Assembly (NCBI RefSeq): GCF_003298505.1
Contig: NZ_QNGB01000014.1
Coordinates: forward strand, 18,594-82,593
Reading direction: 5' to 3'
DNA from: Roseovarius sp. TE539
GTDB taxonomy: Bacteria; Pseudomonadota; Alphaproteobacteria; Rhodobacterales; Rhodobacteraceae
DNA length: 64,000 nucleotides
Shown: positions 56,304 through 63,895 of the stretch, piece by piece
Layout: every line of letters starts with the position of its first letter
Position numbering within the stretch: the stretch's first letter is position 1
Notes under the pieces: generated by a model
Database searches by the model: none
Told to the model about the DNA's origin: nothing
Seen by the model: the letters and a program-made list of their open reading frames with translations, nothing else
Translations under genes and position numbers: made by a program

Positions 56304-57287
56304 TCATGCGGGCTGCGGCGTGAAGTTGGCATCGAAAAACCGCAGCCAGTGGTCGCCCATGAGGCCGGCCACCTCGGCTTCGGAAAACCCGACCGCGCGC
56401 AGGCCGGTTTCGATGTTGCCGAAATCGCGGTTGTCGCGGAACCATGCAGGTTGTGGCGGAAAGCCGGGATTGGCGGCCGAGCCTTCGCCGTAGTCGACCT
56501 GCTTGGACCATCGGCCGGTGCGCATCCATTCGACAATTGCGTCCGGTTGATCCTGGCAGAGATCGCTGCCGATGCCGAAATGTTCCACTCCGAAACGGTC
56601 GGCAGCGGTGGCGATCATCCGGCAGAACGACCCGAGCGCGCAGTCGGACTTATCCTTGAGGTGGTGCGGATACATGGAGAACCCCATCATGCCGCCATTG
56701 TCAATCACCGCGCGGACCACATCGTCGCGCTTGTTGCGCAGGGCCGGGGCCCAGTCATGCAGATTGGCGTGGGTGATGGCGATGGGGCGTTCTGAAATCT
56801 CGGCCGCCTCGATGGTGGAACGGTCCGCCGAATGGCTCATGTCCACCACCAGCCCGACGCGGTTCATCTCCTTGATGACCTGCCAGCCCATGCGGGTGAT
56901 GCCGGGATCCTCGGCCTCGTAACAGCCGGTGGCCAGAAGCGACTGGTTGTTGTAGCTCAGCTGCATGAAGCGCGCGCCCAGTTTGTGGACGATCTCGACC
57001 AGGCCGATGTCGTCCTCGATCGGTGCAGGATTCTGGAAGCCGAAAAAGATCGCGGTACGGCCCTCTTCGCGGGCGCGGCGGACATCATCGCCGGTTTCGC
57101 CAAGACAGATCAGTTCGGGATATCGTTCGAACCAGCGGTTCCATTGTTCGATGTTCAGGACCGTTTCGCGGAAAGTCTCGTGATAGGAGATGGTCACATG
57201 CACTGCATCGACGCCGCCCTCGCGCATCTGGCGAAAGATCTTCTCGGACCAGTTGGCGTATTGCAGGGCGTCGATGCGGTAGGTCAT
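56304..57287 (-). CDS. M19 (membrane dipeptidase family) homologue lacking the HxD ligands
   Basis: This 327-residue protein follows the M19 renal-dipeptidase fold: GETGDDVRRAREEGRTAIFFGFQNPAPIEDD, GLVVDMSHSADRSTIEAAEISERPIAITHANLHD with both central histidines, RNKRDDVVRAVIDNGGMMGFSMYP, and HFGIGSDLCQD with the aspartate. The N-terminal metal motif, normally D-G-H-x-D, reads IDALQYANWSEKIF here, without His or Asp at those places. It may therefore be a mono-metal or differently acting enzyme. The ATG at 57285-57287 overlaps the aldehyde dehydrogenase stop by 4 bases. Confidence 0.82.
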   Translation of the reverse strand: MTYRIDALQYANWSEKIFRQMREGGVDAVHVTISYHETFRETVLNIEQWNRWFERYPELICLGETGDDVRRAREEGRTAIFFGFQNPAPIEDDIGLVEIVHKLGARFMQLSYNNQSLLATGCYEAEDPGITRMGWQVIKEMNRVGLVVDMSHSADRSTIEAAEISERPIAITHANLHDWAPALRNKRDDVVRAVIDNGGMMGFSMYPHHLKDKSDCALGSFCRMIATAADRFGVEHFGIGSDLCQDQPDAIVEWMRTGRWSKQVDYGEGSAANPGFPPQPAWFRDNRDFGNIETGLRAVGFSEAEVAGLMGDHWLRFFDANFTPQPA

Positions 57288-58735
57288 GCCGGGGATCCGG
57301 CCGCGATATAGGCGGTCTTTACGGTGGTGTAGAATTCCCGTGCGTAAGTACCCTGTTCGCGCGGGCCGTAACTGCTCTGGCCGCGGCCGCCGAAGGGGAC
57401 ATGATAATCCGTGCCCGCCGTGGGCAGGTTCACCGTGACAACGCCGGTCCTGGCGTTGCGGCGGAAATGGGTGGCACGGGCGAGATCGCGGGTGACGATG
57501 CCCGAGGTGAGCCCGAATTCAGTGTCGTTGACGACGCTGAGGGCCTCGTCATAGCTGCCCACCTTGATCACCGCGGCCAGGGGGGCGAACATTTCCTCAC
57601 GATTGATGCGCATGTCGTTACGCGTGTTCACGAAAATGCCCGGCGACATGTACCAGCCCTCGGTCTCCATGTTGAGCCGCGTGCCGCCGCAGGCAAGCTC
57701 GGCCCCCTCGGACCGTCCCAGATCGACGTAATCCAGGTTTTCCTTGAGTTGCCCTTCGCTGACCACCGGCCCCATCTGCGTGCCTTCGGCGAGCGCATGG
57801 CCCACCTTCATGGCCTGCGCGCCTGCAACAAGCCTGTCCACGAAGGCGTCATGGATGCCCTCATGCACCACAAGCCGCGAGGAGGCAGTGCATTTCTGGC
57901 CTGTGCCGCCAAAGGCGCCGCCCAGGGCAAGCGTCACCGCGAGGTCGAGGTCGGCGTCGTCCATCACGGCGAGCGCGTTCTTGGATCCCATCTCCATCTG
58001 GAGCTTGGTGAAATTCTGCACCGCCGCGGCCGCGATGCCGCGCCCCACAGGTACCGACCCGGTGAAGGAAATCGCGTCCACCTTCGGGCTTTCCACAAGT
58101 CTCTGGCCCACGTCGCGGCCCGCGCCCATCACAAGATTGAAAAGGCCCTTAGGGATGTCCTGTCGTGCGATGATCCCGGTCAGGGCATGGGCCGATGCCG
58201 GTGTCAGGTTGGCAGGTTTCCAGATCACCGCGTTGCTGAAGGCCAGTGCCGGCGCGATCTTCCAGCTTGCCGTGGCGGTCGGGAAGTTCCAGGGGCTGAT
58301 CACGGCCACCACGCCGGCGGGTTCGCGGCGGATGTCGACCTCGATGTCGGGGCGCACGCTGTCGGCGTTTTCGCCCAGCTGGCGCAGGCATTCATTGGCG
58401 TAGTAGGTGAAGAACTGGCCGGCGCGATAGATCTCGCCGCGGCCTTCGGCGAAGGGCTTTCCCTCCTCGCGGCACAGCAGCGTGCCCAGTTCGTCGGCGC
58501 GGGCCATCATCTCGTTTCCGATATTCATCAGGACGGCCTGCTTGCGCTCGATCCCGTATGCAGCCCATTCGGCCTGTGCCGTGCGCGCCGCGGCGAGCGC
58601 CTGATCGAGTTGATCGCCACTGGCCTGCGCGAACATGCCCACAAGGTCCGAAAGGTCGGACGGATTGCGGTTCTCGATCTCGTGGGGACCCGAAAGCCAT
58701 TCGCCCGCGATGTAATTCAGCCTGGTTTCGGTCAT
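57284..58735 (-). CDS. NAD(P)-dependent aldehyde dehydrogenase
   Basis: This 483-residue protein has the ALDH signature sequences: VVAVISPWNFPTATASWKIAPALAFSNAVIWKPANLTPASA, FTGSVPVGRGIAAAAVQNFTKLQMEMGSKNALAVMDDAD with the general-base glutamate (EMGSKN), GQKCTASSRLVV with the catalytic cysteine, and REMFAPLAAVIKV. It is similar in build to 2-oxoglutarate semialdehyde and succinate semialdehyde dehydrogenases, but the substrate is not certain. The ATG at 58733-58735 is used; the frame extends to 59182 upstream without conservation. It is first of the minus-strand unit ending at 53740. Confidence 0.88.
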   Translation of the reverse strand: MTETRLNYIAGEWLSGPHEIENRNPSDLSDLVGMFAQASGDQLDQALAAARTAQAEWAAYGIERKQAVLMNIGNEMMARADELGTLLCREEGKPFAEGRGEIYRAGQFFTYYANECLRQLGENADSVRPDIEVDIRREPAGVVAVISPWNFPTATASWKIAPALAFSNAVIWKPANLTPASAHALTGIIARQDIPKGLFNLVMGAGRDVGQRLVESPKVDAISFTGSVPVGRGIAAAAVQNFTKLQMEMGSKNALAVMDDADLDLAVTLALGGAFGGTGQKCTASSRLVVHEGIHDAFVDRLVAGAQAMKVGHALAEGTQMGPVVSEGQLKENLDYVDLGRSEGAELACGGTRLNMETEGWYMSPGIFVNTRNDMRINREEMFAPLAAVIKVGSYDEALSVVNDTEFGLTSGIVTRDLARATHFRRNARTGVVTVNLPTAGTDYHVPFGGRGQSSYGPREQGTYAREFYTTVKTAYIAAGSPA

Positions 58736-58836
58736 GCCCGGTTCCTGTCCTCTCACTGTGGAATGTTCCATGTTGATGCGGTCAAAAGGAGACACAGGCC
58801 AGTGATTCAGGCAAACGAAATCAACTTGAATTTGGT

Positions 58837-59730
58837 TCAGCCATCCTGAATACCGGGTCTGATATCGGCTTTGGCCGCCCGGATGGCGCCGACCATGGCC
58901 CGCGCAGCCGGCGTCAGTTGACGGACCTGCGGTGTGACCATCCAGACTTCGCGCTGCGCACTGCTGTCGGCCAACGGCAGGAATGCGAGGTCGTCGAAAC
59001 CCGGCAGCACGGCAAGCCTTGGCAACAGGGTGATCCCGACGCCGGCCCGCACAAGGCCCAGCATGGAGGCGGTGTTGGGCACCACAAGCCGCGCTGCACG
59101 CAGGATCGGTGCGAAATTCTCGTCCCGGATGTGGCGGCACAGCCCGTTGGCGATGAAGTCCAGCCCAGCCAGATCCGTCCATGTGAGGCGCGACCAGTCC
59201 CGCGCGAGCGGATGATCGGCCCGGCAGACAACGCCGAAAGGATCGGTGAACAGAAGCTCGCGCTCAAAACCCGGCAGGGAACCGATGCTGGCCAGTCCGA
59301 TATCGGCGCGTTCGGCGGCAAGTTCACGCTGCACGGTTTCGCTTTCCGCATCGCGCATCTCGACCCGGACTCCGGGGTGACTTGCGCGGTAGGCTTGCAG
59401 AACCGGCGGCATGATCGCCTGTGCCACCGAGGGTGTGACCGCCAGGCGGACATGGCCCATTTCCGCCCGTGACAACCCTTCGATCGCCTGTATCGTGCGA
59501 TCGAAATGCATCAGTTCGCGGCGGGCTTCGGCGTGAATCAACTCTCCCAGCGGGGTCAGGCGCGATTTCCGTGCGCTTTCGAAGAGCGGTGCACCAATGT
59601 GTTCCTCGAACTGCTTGAGCATCATCGAAACCGCCGAGGACGTGCGCCCGAGCGTCTCCGCGGCTTCGGCCAGGCTGCCGTGGTCGGCTACGGCCCGGAA
59701 ACAACGAAGCATTTCGATCTTGATCACCAA
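58837..59730 (-). CDS. LysR-family transcriptional regulator
   Basis: This 297-residue protein has the N-terminal LysR helix-turn-helix (MLRCFRAVADHGSLAEAAETLGRTSSAVSMMLKQFEEHIGAPLFESARKSRLTPLGELIHAEARR) and a substrate-binding effector domain (from about residue 88) with VRLAVTPSVAQAIMPPVLQAY. The start is unclear: TTG 59730 has GGAGG ten bases upstream, GTG 59727 and ATG 59712 are possible. It is next to, and in the same direction as, the aldehyde dehydrogenase gene, 101 bases upstream. Its effector is probably linked to that operon's substrate. Confidence 0.88.
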   Translation of the reverse strand: MVIKIEMLRCFRAVADHGSLAEAAETLGRTSSAVSMMLKQFEEHIGAPLFESARKSRLTPLGELIHAEARRELMHFDRTIQAIEGLSRAEMGHVRLAVTPSVAQAIMPPVLQAYRASHPGVRVEMRDAESETVQRELAAERADIGLASIGSLPGFERELLFTDPFGVVCRADHPLARDWSRLTWTDLAGLDFIANGLCRHIRDENFAPILRAARLVVPNTASMLGLVRAGVGITLLPRLAVLPGFDDLAFLPLADSSAQREVWMVTPQVRQLTPAARAMVGAIRAAKADIRPGIQDG

Positions 59731-59894
59731 TTCAAGCAGACCTCCATTCAGGACCGGAAATTCAACGATAGCTTATTTTTCATGATTAACCACCGCTTTG
59801 AAGGCCCCGGACTGCCGAAGATCAAACATCTCATTCAATGGCTTGCCCGTGCGGTTCGATTCTGGAATAAACATCGGGCAACAGGAGTGTGCCG

Positions 59895-60206
59895 ATGACT
59901 GCCCGGATATTCAAACCAGCCCGCAACGCCATGACCTCCGGTACAGCCAACACCAAGCACTGGGTACTGCAATACGTGCCCGATACGGCCCGCGAAGTCG
60001 ATCCGCTGATGGGGTGGACCTCGAGCGCGGACACCCAGGCACAGGTGCGGTTGCGTTTCCCGAGCAAAGAAGCGGCGGTGCAATATGCCCGCGAACATGG
60101 CATCGACGCGGTGGTCCAGGAACCCAAGCGCCGTGGCACCAATATCAGGCCGGGCGGATACGGTGAGAATTTCGCCACCAACCGCCGCGCAACCTGGACA
60201 CATTGA
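59895..60206 (+). CDS. ETC complex I subunit (NDUFS4-like)
   Basis: This 103-residue protein matches the NDUFS4 (18-kDa) accessory subunit of respiratory complex I found in alphaproteobacteria and mitochondria: [78 protein letters not shown], ending [17 protein letters not shown]. It binds the hydrophilic arm of NADH:ubiquinone oxidoreductase. The ATG at 59895 has AGGAG eight bases upstream. The main nuo operon is elsewhere. Confidence 0.93.
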   Translation: MTARIFKPARNAMTSGTANTKHWVLQYVPDTAREVDPLMGWTSSADTQAQVRLRFPSKEAAVQYAREHGIDAVVQEPKRRGTNIRPGGYGENFATNRRATWTH

Positions 60207-60257
60207 AGTTCAAGGCGCCGCCGGCCATAATTGATACCGATCAAGGCGCGATCCTGC

Positions 60258-60289
60258 CTCTGCGTTAGTCTGATTCGATTAGCGCAGAG
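60258..60289 (+). promoter_or_regulatory. Inverted repeat before the PPK2 start
   Basis: CTCTGCG (60258-60264) and CGCAGAG (60283-60289) are exact reverse complements with an 18-base loop. The right arm abuts and partly overlaps the ribosome site GAGAGGG (60287-60293) of the ATG at 60298. This could form a hairpin that influences translation or be an operator. Confidence 0.35.
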
Positions 60290-60297
60290 AGGGACAT

Positions 60298-61317
60298 ATG
60301 AACAAGACCAGCACCACAGCAGGAAAACCTGAGCCCGATACCGCAGCCGCAGCGGCCGCACCCGCGGACGGCCCGGCGAAAACAGCCCCGGAAAAGACCG
60401 GGACCGCCCCTGCGGCGAAGTCGGCAACACATCCTGCGGAAGCGGATATGCCGCCGAAACCCGAAACGCTGGAATCCCTCCGGGCGGCATTCGAAAACGG
60501 CGAATATCCCTACAAGGAAAAGCTCAAACGCAAACCCTACGACGCGCAGAAGGCGCTGTTGCAGGCGGAGTTGCTGAAGGTTCAGCACTGGGCCGAGGAA
60601 ACAGGACAGAAATTCGTCCTGTTGTTCGAGGGCCGGGACGCCGCCGGCAAGGGTGGCACGATCAAGCGGTTCACCGAGCACCTTAACCCGCGGCAGGCCC
60701 GTGTCGTGGCCCTCAACAAGCCCACTTGGGAAGAAAAGGGCCAGTGGTTCTTTCAACGCTATATCGCGCATTTGCCGACGGTGGGCGAAATGGTGTTCTA
60801 TGACCGGTCGTGGTACAATCGCGCCGGCGTGGAACGGGTCATGGGGTTTTGCGAGCCGCATGAGTATCTTGAATTCATGCGCCAGACACCGGAACTGGAA
60901 CGGATGTTCGCGCGCTCGGGTATCCGGCTCTACAAGTACTGGTTTTCGGTGACGCGGGACGAGCAGAAACGCCGGTTCGACAGCCGCGCGACCGATCCCC
61001 TGAAACAGTGGAAGCTGAGCCCCATCGACAAGCTCAGCCTCGACAAGTGGAAGGATTATACCGAGGCCAAGGAGGCGATGTTCTTCTATACCGATACGGC
61101 CGATGCGCCGTGGACGGTGATCAAGTCAAACGACAAGAAGCGCGCGCGCCTCAACTGCATGCTCCATTTCCTCAATTCTCTGGATTACCCCGGCAAGGAT
61201 CCGCAGATCGCGCATGCACCCGATCCATTGATCGTCAGCACCGCGCAGCACGTCCTGCACGGCACCGATCACATTCTCGGCAAGGCCCTGCATCCGGACG
61301 ACCGAAAGGCGCAGTGA
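60298..61317 (+). CDS. ppk2: Polyphosphate kinase 2
   Basis: This 339-residue protein has an Ala/Pro/Lys-rich N-terminal extension (about 1-52), probably disordered, and then the PPK2 catalytic domain. Walker A is FEGRDAAGKGGTIKRFTEHLNPR (about 110-132), Walker B is MVFYDRSWYNRAGVERVMGF, and WKLSPIDKLSLDKWKDYTEAKEAMF is the lid region. PPK2 enzymes phosphorylate nucleotides from polyphosphate. Length and motifs suggest the single-domain class I type (NDP to NTP), but class cannot be settled by eye. GAGAGGG lies before the ATG. Confidence 0.93.
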   Translation: MNKTSTTAGKPEPDTAAAAAAPADGPAKTAPEKTGTAPAAKSATHPAEADMPPKPETLESLRAAFENGEYPYKEKLKRKPYDAQKALLQAELLKVQHWAEETGQKFVLLFEGRDAAGKGGTIKRFTEHLNPRQARVVALNKPTWEEKGQWFFQRYIAHLPTVGEMVFYDRSWYNRAGVERVMGFCEPHEYLEFMRQTPELERMFARSGIRLYKYWFSVTRDEQKRRFDSRATDPLKQWKLSPIDKLSLDKWKDYTEAKEAMFFYTDTADAPWTVIKSNDKKRARLNCMLHFLNSLDYPGKDPQIAHAPDPLIVSTAQHVLHGTDHILGKALHPDDRKAQ

Positions 61318-61438
61318 GGGCGGAGCCCACCGCCGGGTTTCCCGTTATGTCCCGCGCAGTCCGGATGCGCGGGGTGGACGTGCGTGCGAATCCGCCTAGG
61401 ATCGGCATCATTGATCGCACCTGTCTGGGAGCCGCCGA

Positions 61439-61867
61439 ATGAAAATCAGGTATCTGCACACGATGGTCCGGGTGAAGGACCTGGAAAAATCCATCGCTTT
61501 CTATGAATTGCTGGGACTGCGGGAAACACGCCGCTGGGACAACGAGGGCGGCCGTTTCACCCTTGTCTTCATGGCGCCGGAGGGACAGGAGGAATGCCCG
61601 GTTGAGTTGACCTGGAACTGGGACGGCGACGAGGGCCTGCCCAGCGACAGCCGCCATTTCGGGCATCTGGCCTACGAGGTCGAGGACATCTACGCGCTGT
61701 GCCAGCATCTCATGGATAACGGTGTGACGATCAACCGGCCGCCGCGCGACGGGCGCATGGCGTTTGTGCGCAGCCCCGATAACATCTCGGTCGAATTGTT
61801 GCAGGAAGGCCAGGCGAAAGAGCCGGCGGAGCCCTGGAAAAGCATGGAGAACACGGGCCATTGGTAA
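61439..61867 (+). CDS. gloA: Lactoylglutathione lyase (glyoxalase I)
   Basis: This 142-residue protein has the glyoxalase I motifs YLHTMVRVKDLEKSIAFYELLGL with the first His and the metal-binding Glu pair: PVELTWNWDGDEGLPSDSRHFGHLAYEVEDIYALCQHLMDNG, and PDNISVELLQEG near the end. The likely metal ligands are His5 and the Glu of VEL in the first half, and the later His and Glu. It detoxifies methylglyoxal with glutathione. The ATG at 61439 has GGGA upstream. Its last codons overlap the next gene. Confidence 0.93.
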   Translation: MKIRYLHTMVRVKDLEKSIAFYELLGLRETRRWDNEGGRFTLVFMAPEGQEECPVELTWNWDGDEGLPSDSRHFGHLAYEVEDIYALCQHLMDNGVTINRPPRDGRMAFVRSPDNISVELLQEGQAKEPAEPWKSMENTGHW

Positions 61868-62565
61868 GGCTTCTGGCCGCCGCGCTGGCCGTTTGCGTCT
61901 GGTGCGGAGGGGCGCAGGCGATGTGTCGGCTGGCTCTGGTGCTCGCACTGGACGTGTCCTCTTCCGTGGACCCGAGGGAATATGACCTGCAGAGGCTGGG
62001 GCTGGCCGCGGCACTTGATTCGGAGGATGTTCGCCACGCGATACTCAATGGCGGTTCGGGGCATGTGGCCCTCGCGGTCTTTGAATGGAGCGGGTATCAC
62101 CAGCAGAAGCTGCATCTGGACTGGACCCTCTTGCGAAAGGCGCGGGATATCGACCTGGCGATCGGCAGTCTCGGCTCAATGACCCGAAGCCACGACGATT
62201 TTCCGACATCGGTGGGGCAGGCGCTGGGATACGGCGCAGAACTGTTGCGTCGGGGGCCGCGATGTGCGCGCCGGGTGATCGACGTGTCGGGCGACGGTGT
62301 GAACAATTACGGCTACGGTCCGCGTCCGGCCTACCGCGCATTTCCTTTTGACGGTGTAACCGTGAACGGGCTGGTGATTCTCGGTGACAACGAAAAGGTG
62401 TTGCCTTTCTATCGTGATCAGGTCCTGCACGGCCCGGGGGCGTTCATGATCGTGGCGGCAGGGTTCGAGGATTACCGCGAGGCGATGACCCGCAAACTGT
62501 ATCGCGAGATCAATGACATCAGGCTCGGGTCCGGCGACGGCAACCGAACCGGGCCCCACGGATGA
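61861..62565 (+). CDS. DUF1194 (VWA-like) secreted protein, copy 1
   Basis: This 234-residue protein opens with a signal peptide (about residues 1-20, ending GGAQA) and then has a von Willebrand A-like fold: LALVLALDVSSSVDPREYDLQRLGLAAAL, where D-V-S-S-S is the MIDAS-like motif, and VIDVSGDGVNNYG later. This is the DUF1194 family, common in Rhodobacteraceae, with no known function. A TTG start at 61861, overlapping the gloA stop by 7 bases, is needed to keep the signal peptide; GGAG lies 10 bases upstream. An ATG at 61921 would remove it. Confidence 0.82.
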   Translation: MVRLLAAALAVCVWCGGAQAMCRLALVLALDVSSSVDPREYDLQRLGLAAALDSEDVRHAILNGGSGHVALAVFEWSGYHQQKLHLDWTLLRKARDIDLAIGSLGSMTRSHDDFPTSVGQALGYGAELLRRGPRCARRVIDVSGDGVNNYGYGPRPAYRAFPFDGVTVNGLVILGDNEKVLPFYRDQVLHGPGAFMIVAAGFEDYREAMTRKLYREINDIRLGSGDGNRTGPHG

Positions 62566-63290
62566 AGGGGGTGATGCTTGCGGCGGTGCTCGCCGCTCTT
62601 GCATCGCCGGCCCGGGCCGAATGCCGGCAAGCCCTGGCGCTTGGACTGGATGTGTCCGGGTCGGTGGATGCGCGCGAATACCGCCTGCAGCTCGACGGTC
62701 TGGCCGCCGCTCTGGACAACGCCGAGGTTCGGGCGGCGTTCATGGCCATGCCGCAGGCGCCGGTTGCCCTCGCGGTTTTCGAATGGGCAGGTCCGGCGCA
62801 ACAGAGACTGATCGTGGACTGGACAGATGTGACCGACCCTGAACAGCTCGCGCGGATCGCGGGACGATTGCGCGGCACGACGGCCATCTACGATGATCCG
62901 TCCACGGCGATCGGGGCAGCGATGCGATTCGGTACGGCGCTTCTGGACGGGCGGCTTGACTGCTGGCAGCGCACGCTGGACATCTCGGGGGACGGCCCGT
63001 CCAATTCCGGACCTTCGCCCGATGCGGTCCTGCGGCCCGGTCCCGCGGACCTGACGATCAACGGTCTTGTCGTGGTGCCCCTGTCGCGCGCCAATATCGA
63101 CAAGGATCTGACGCGTGTGAAGACCCTGCGCCACTACTACGAGACACAGGTCATTCGCGGCGCTGGCGCTTTCGTCGAGCCGGCTGCAGACTTCGAGGAT
63201 TTCGAGCGCGCCATGACGCGCAAGCTGATACGGGAGCTGTCAGGGATGATCCTTTCGTGGCGCGTGCCACTTCCCGGTCGTGATCAGTAG
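62562..63290 (+). CDS. DUF1194 (VWA-like) secreted protein, copy 2
   Basis: This 242-residue paralogue of the preceding gene has a signal peptide (MKGVMLAAVLAALASPARAE) and the same landmarks: ALALGLDVSGSVDAREYRLQLDGLAAALDN with an intact D-x-S-x-S, PVALAVFEWAGPAQQ, TLDISGDGPSNSGPS and FEDFERAMTRKLIRELSGM. The two overlap by 4 bases (ATGA), so they are translationally coupled and may work as a pair in the periplasm. It converges on the MarR-family gene, overlapping it by 7 bases. Confidence 0.87.
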   Translation: MKGVMLAAVLAALASPARAECRQALALGLDVSGSVDAREYRLQLDGLAAALDNAEVRAAFMAMPQAPVALAVFEWAGPAQQRLIVDWTDVTDPEQLARIAGRLRGTTAIYDDPSTAIGAAMRFGTALLDGRLDCWQRTLDISGDGPSNSGPSPDAVLRPGPADLTINGLVVVPLSRANIDKDLTRVKTLRHYYETQVIRGAGAFVEPAADFEDFERAMTRKLIRELSGMILSWRVPLPGRDQ

Positions 63291-63784
63291 ATATAGCGGA
63301 TCTGATCGGCCCAGTAGCGTTCGACGCGTCGCAGGGCGGCGGTTATGCTGTCGATCCCGTCCGCCCCAAGAACACCCCTGCCTTGAAGCCCATCGGCGTG
63401 ACGTTCAAAGAGGCGGGCCACCACGTCCCGGACATCACGACCCTTCTGCGTCAGCCTGACCCGGACGGACCGGCGGTCGATCTCGCAACGCTGATGGTGC
63501 ATGTAGCCCATTTCGACCAGTTTCTTGAGATTGTAGCTGACATTGCTGCCCTGGTAGTACCCGCGCGTCTTGAGTTCGCCGGCCGTTACCTCGTTGTCGC
63601 CGATATTGAACAGAAGCAGCGCCTGGACCGCGTTGATTTCCAGTACGCCGATGCGTTCGAATTCGTCCTTGATCACGTCCAGCAACAGGCGATGCAGCCG
63701 CTCGACAAGCGAGAGCGCGTCCAGGTAGCCATCCATGAAGTCGGACCCGGGGCCGGGTGGGACAGGGGGATTGTGAAGGGCCAT
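63284..63784 (-). CDS. MarR-family regulator, LdtR/PetP-like
   Basis: About 166 residues. A winged-helix MarR domain is evident: LHRLLLDVIKDEFERIGVLEINAVQALLLFNIGDNEVTAGELKTRGYYQGSNVSYNLKKLVEMGYMHHQRCEIDRRSVRVRLTQKGRDVRDVVARLFERH. The segment GYYQGSNVSYNLKKLVEMGY is characteristic of LdtR (which controls an L,D-transpeptidase gene in Rhizobiales) and of Rhodobacter PetP. The ATG at 63784 has GGAG six bases upstream, so I prefer it to the first ATG of the frame (63820), which has no visible ribosome site. Confidence 0.85.
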   Translation of the reverse strand: MALHNPPVPPGPGSDFMDGYLDALSLVERLHRLLLDVIKDEFERIGVLEINAVQALLLFNIGDNEVTAGELKTRGYYQGSNVSYNLKKLVEMGYMHHQRCEIDRRSVRVRLTQKGRDVRDVVARLFERHADGLQGRGVLGADGIDSITAALRRVERYWADQIRYIY

Positions 63785-63871
63785 TTCCGTCTCCGTGCGA
63801 TACTGCTCGGAGAGGGACATTGACCGAGAAACGCCAATAATCGGTTAAGCCGCGCGGTCTTGATACGAAGC

Positions 63872-63883
63872 CCGCCTAGGCGG
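63872..63883. promoter_or_regulatory. 12-bp palindrome upstream of the MarR-family gene
   Basis: CCGCCTAGGCGG is a perfect 12-base palindrome about 90 bases upstream of the regulator's start and 13 bases before the putative IS end. It could be an autoregulatory site. Confidence 0.3.
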
Positions 63884-63895
63884 CGTCTGCATTTA

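Noticed and set aside
57023..58849. Plus-strand open frame of 608 codons
   Set aside because: It is antisense to the aldehyde dehydrogenase, which has all family motifs.
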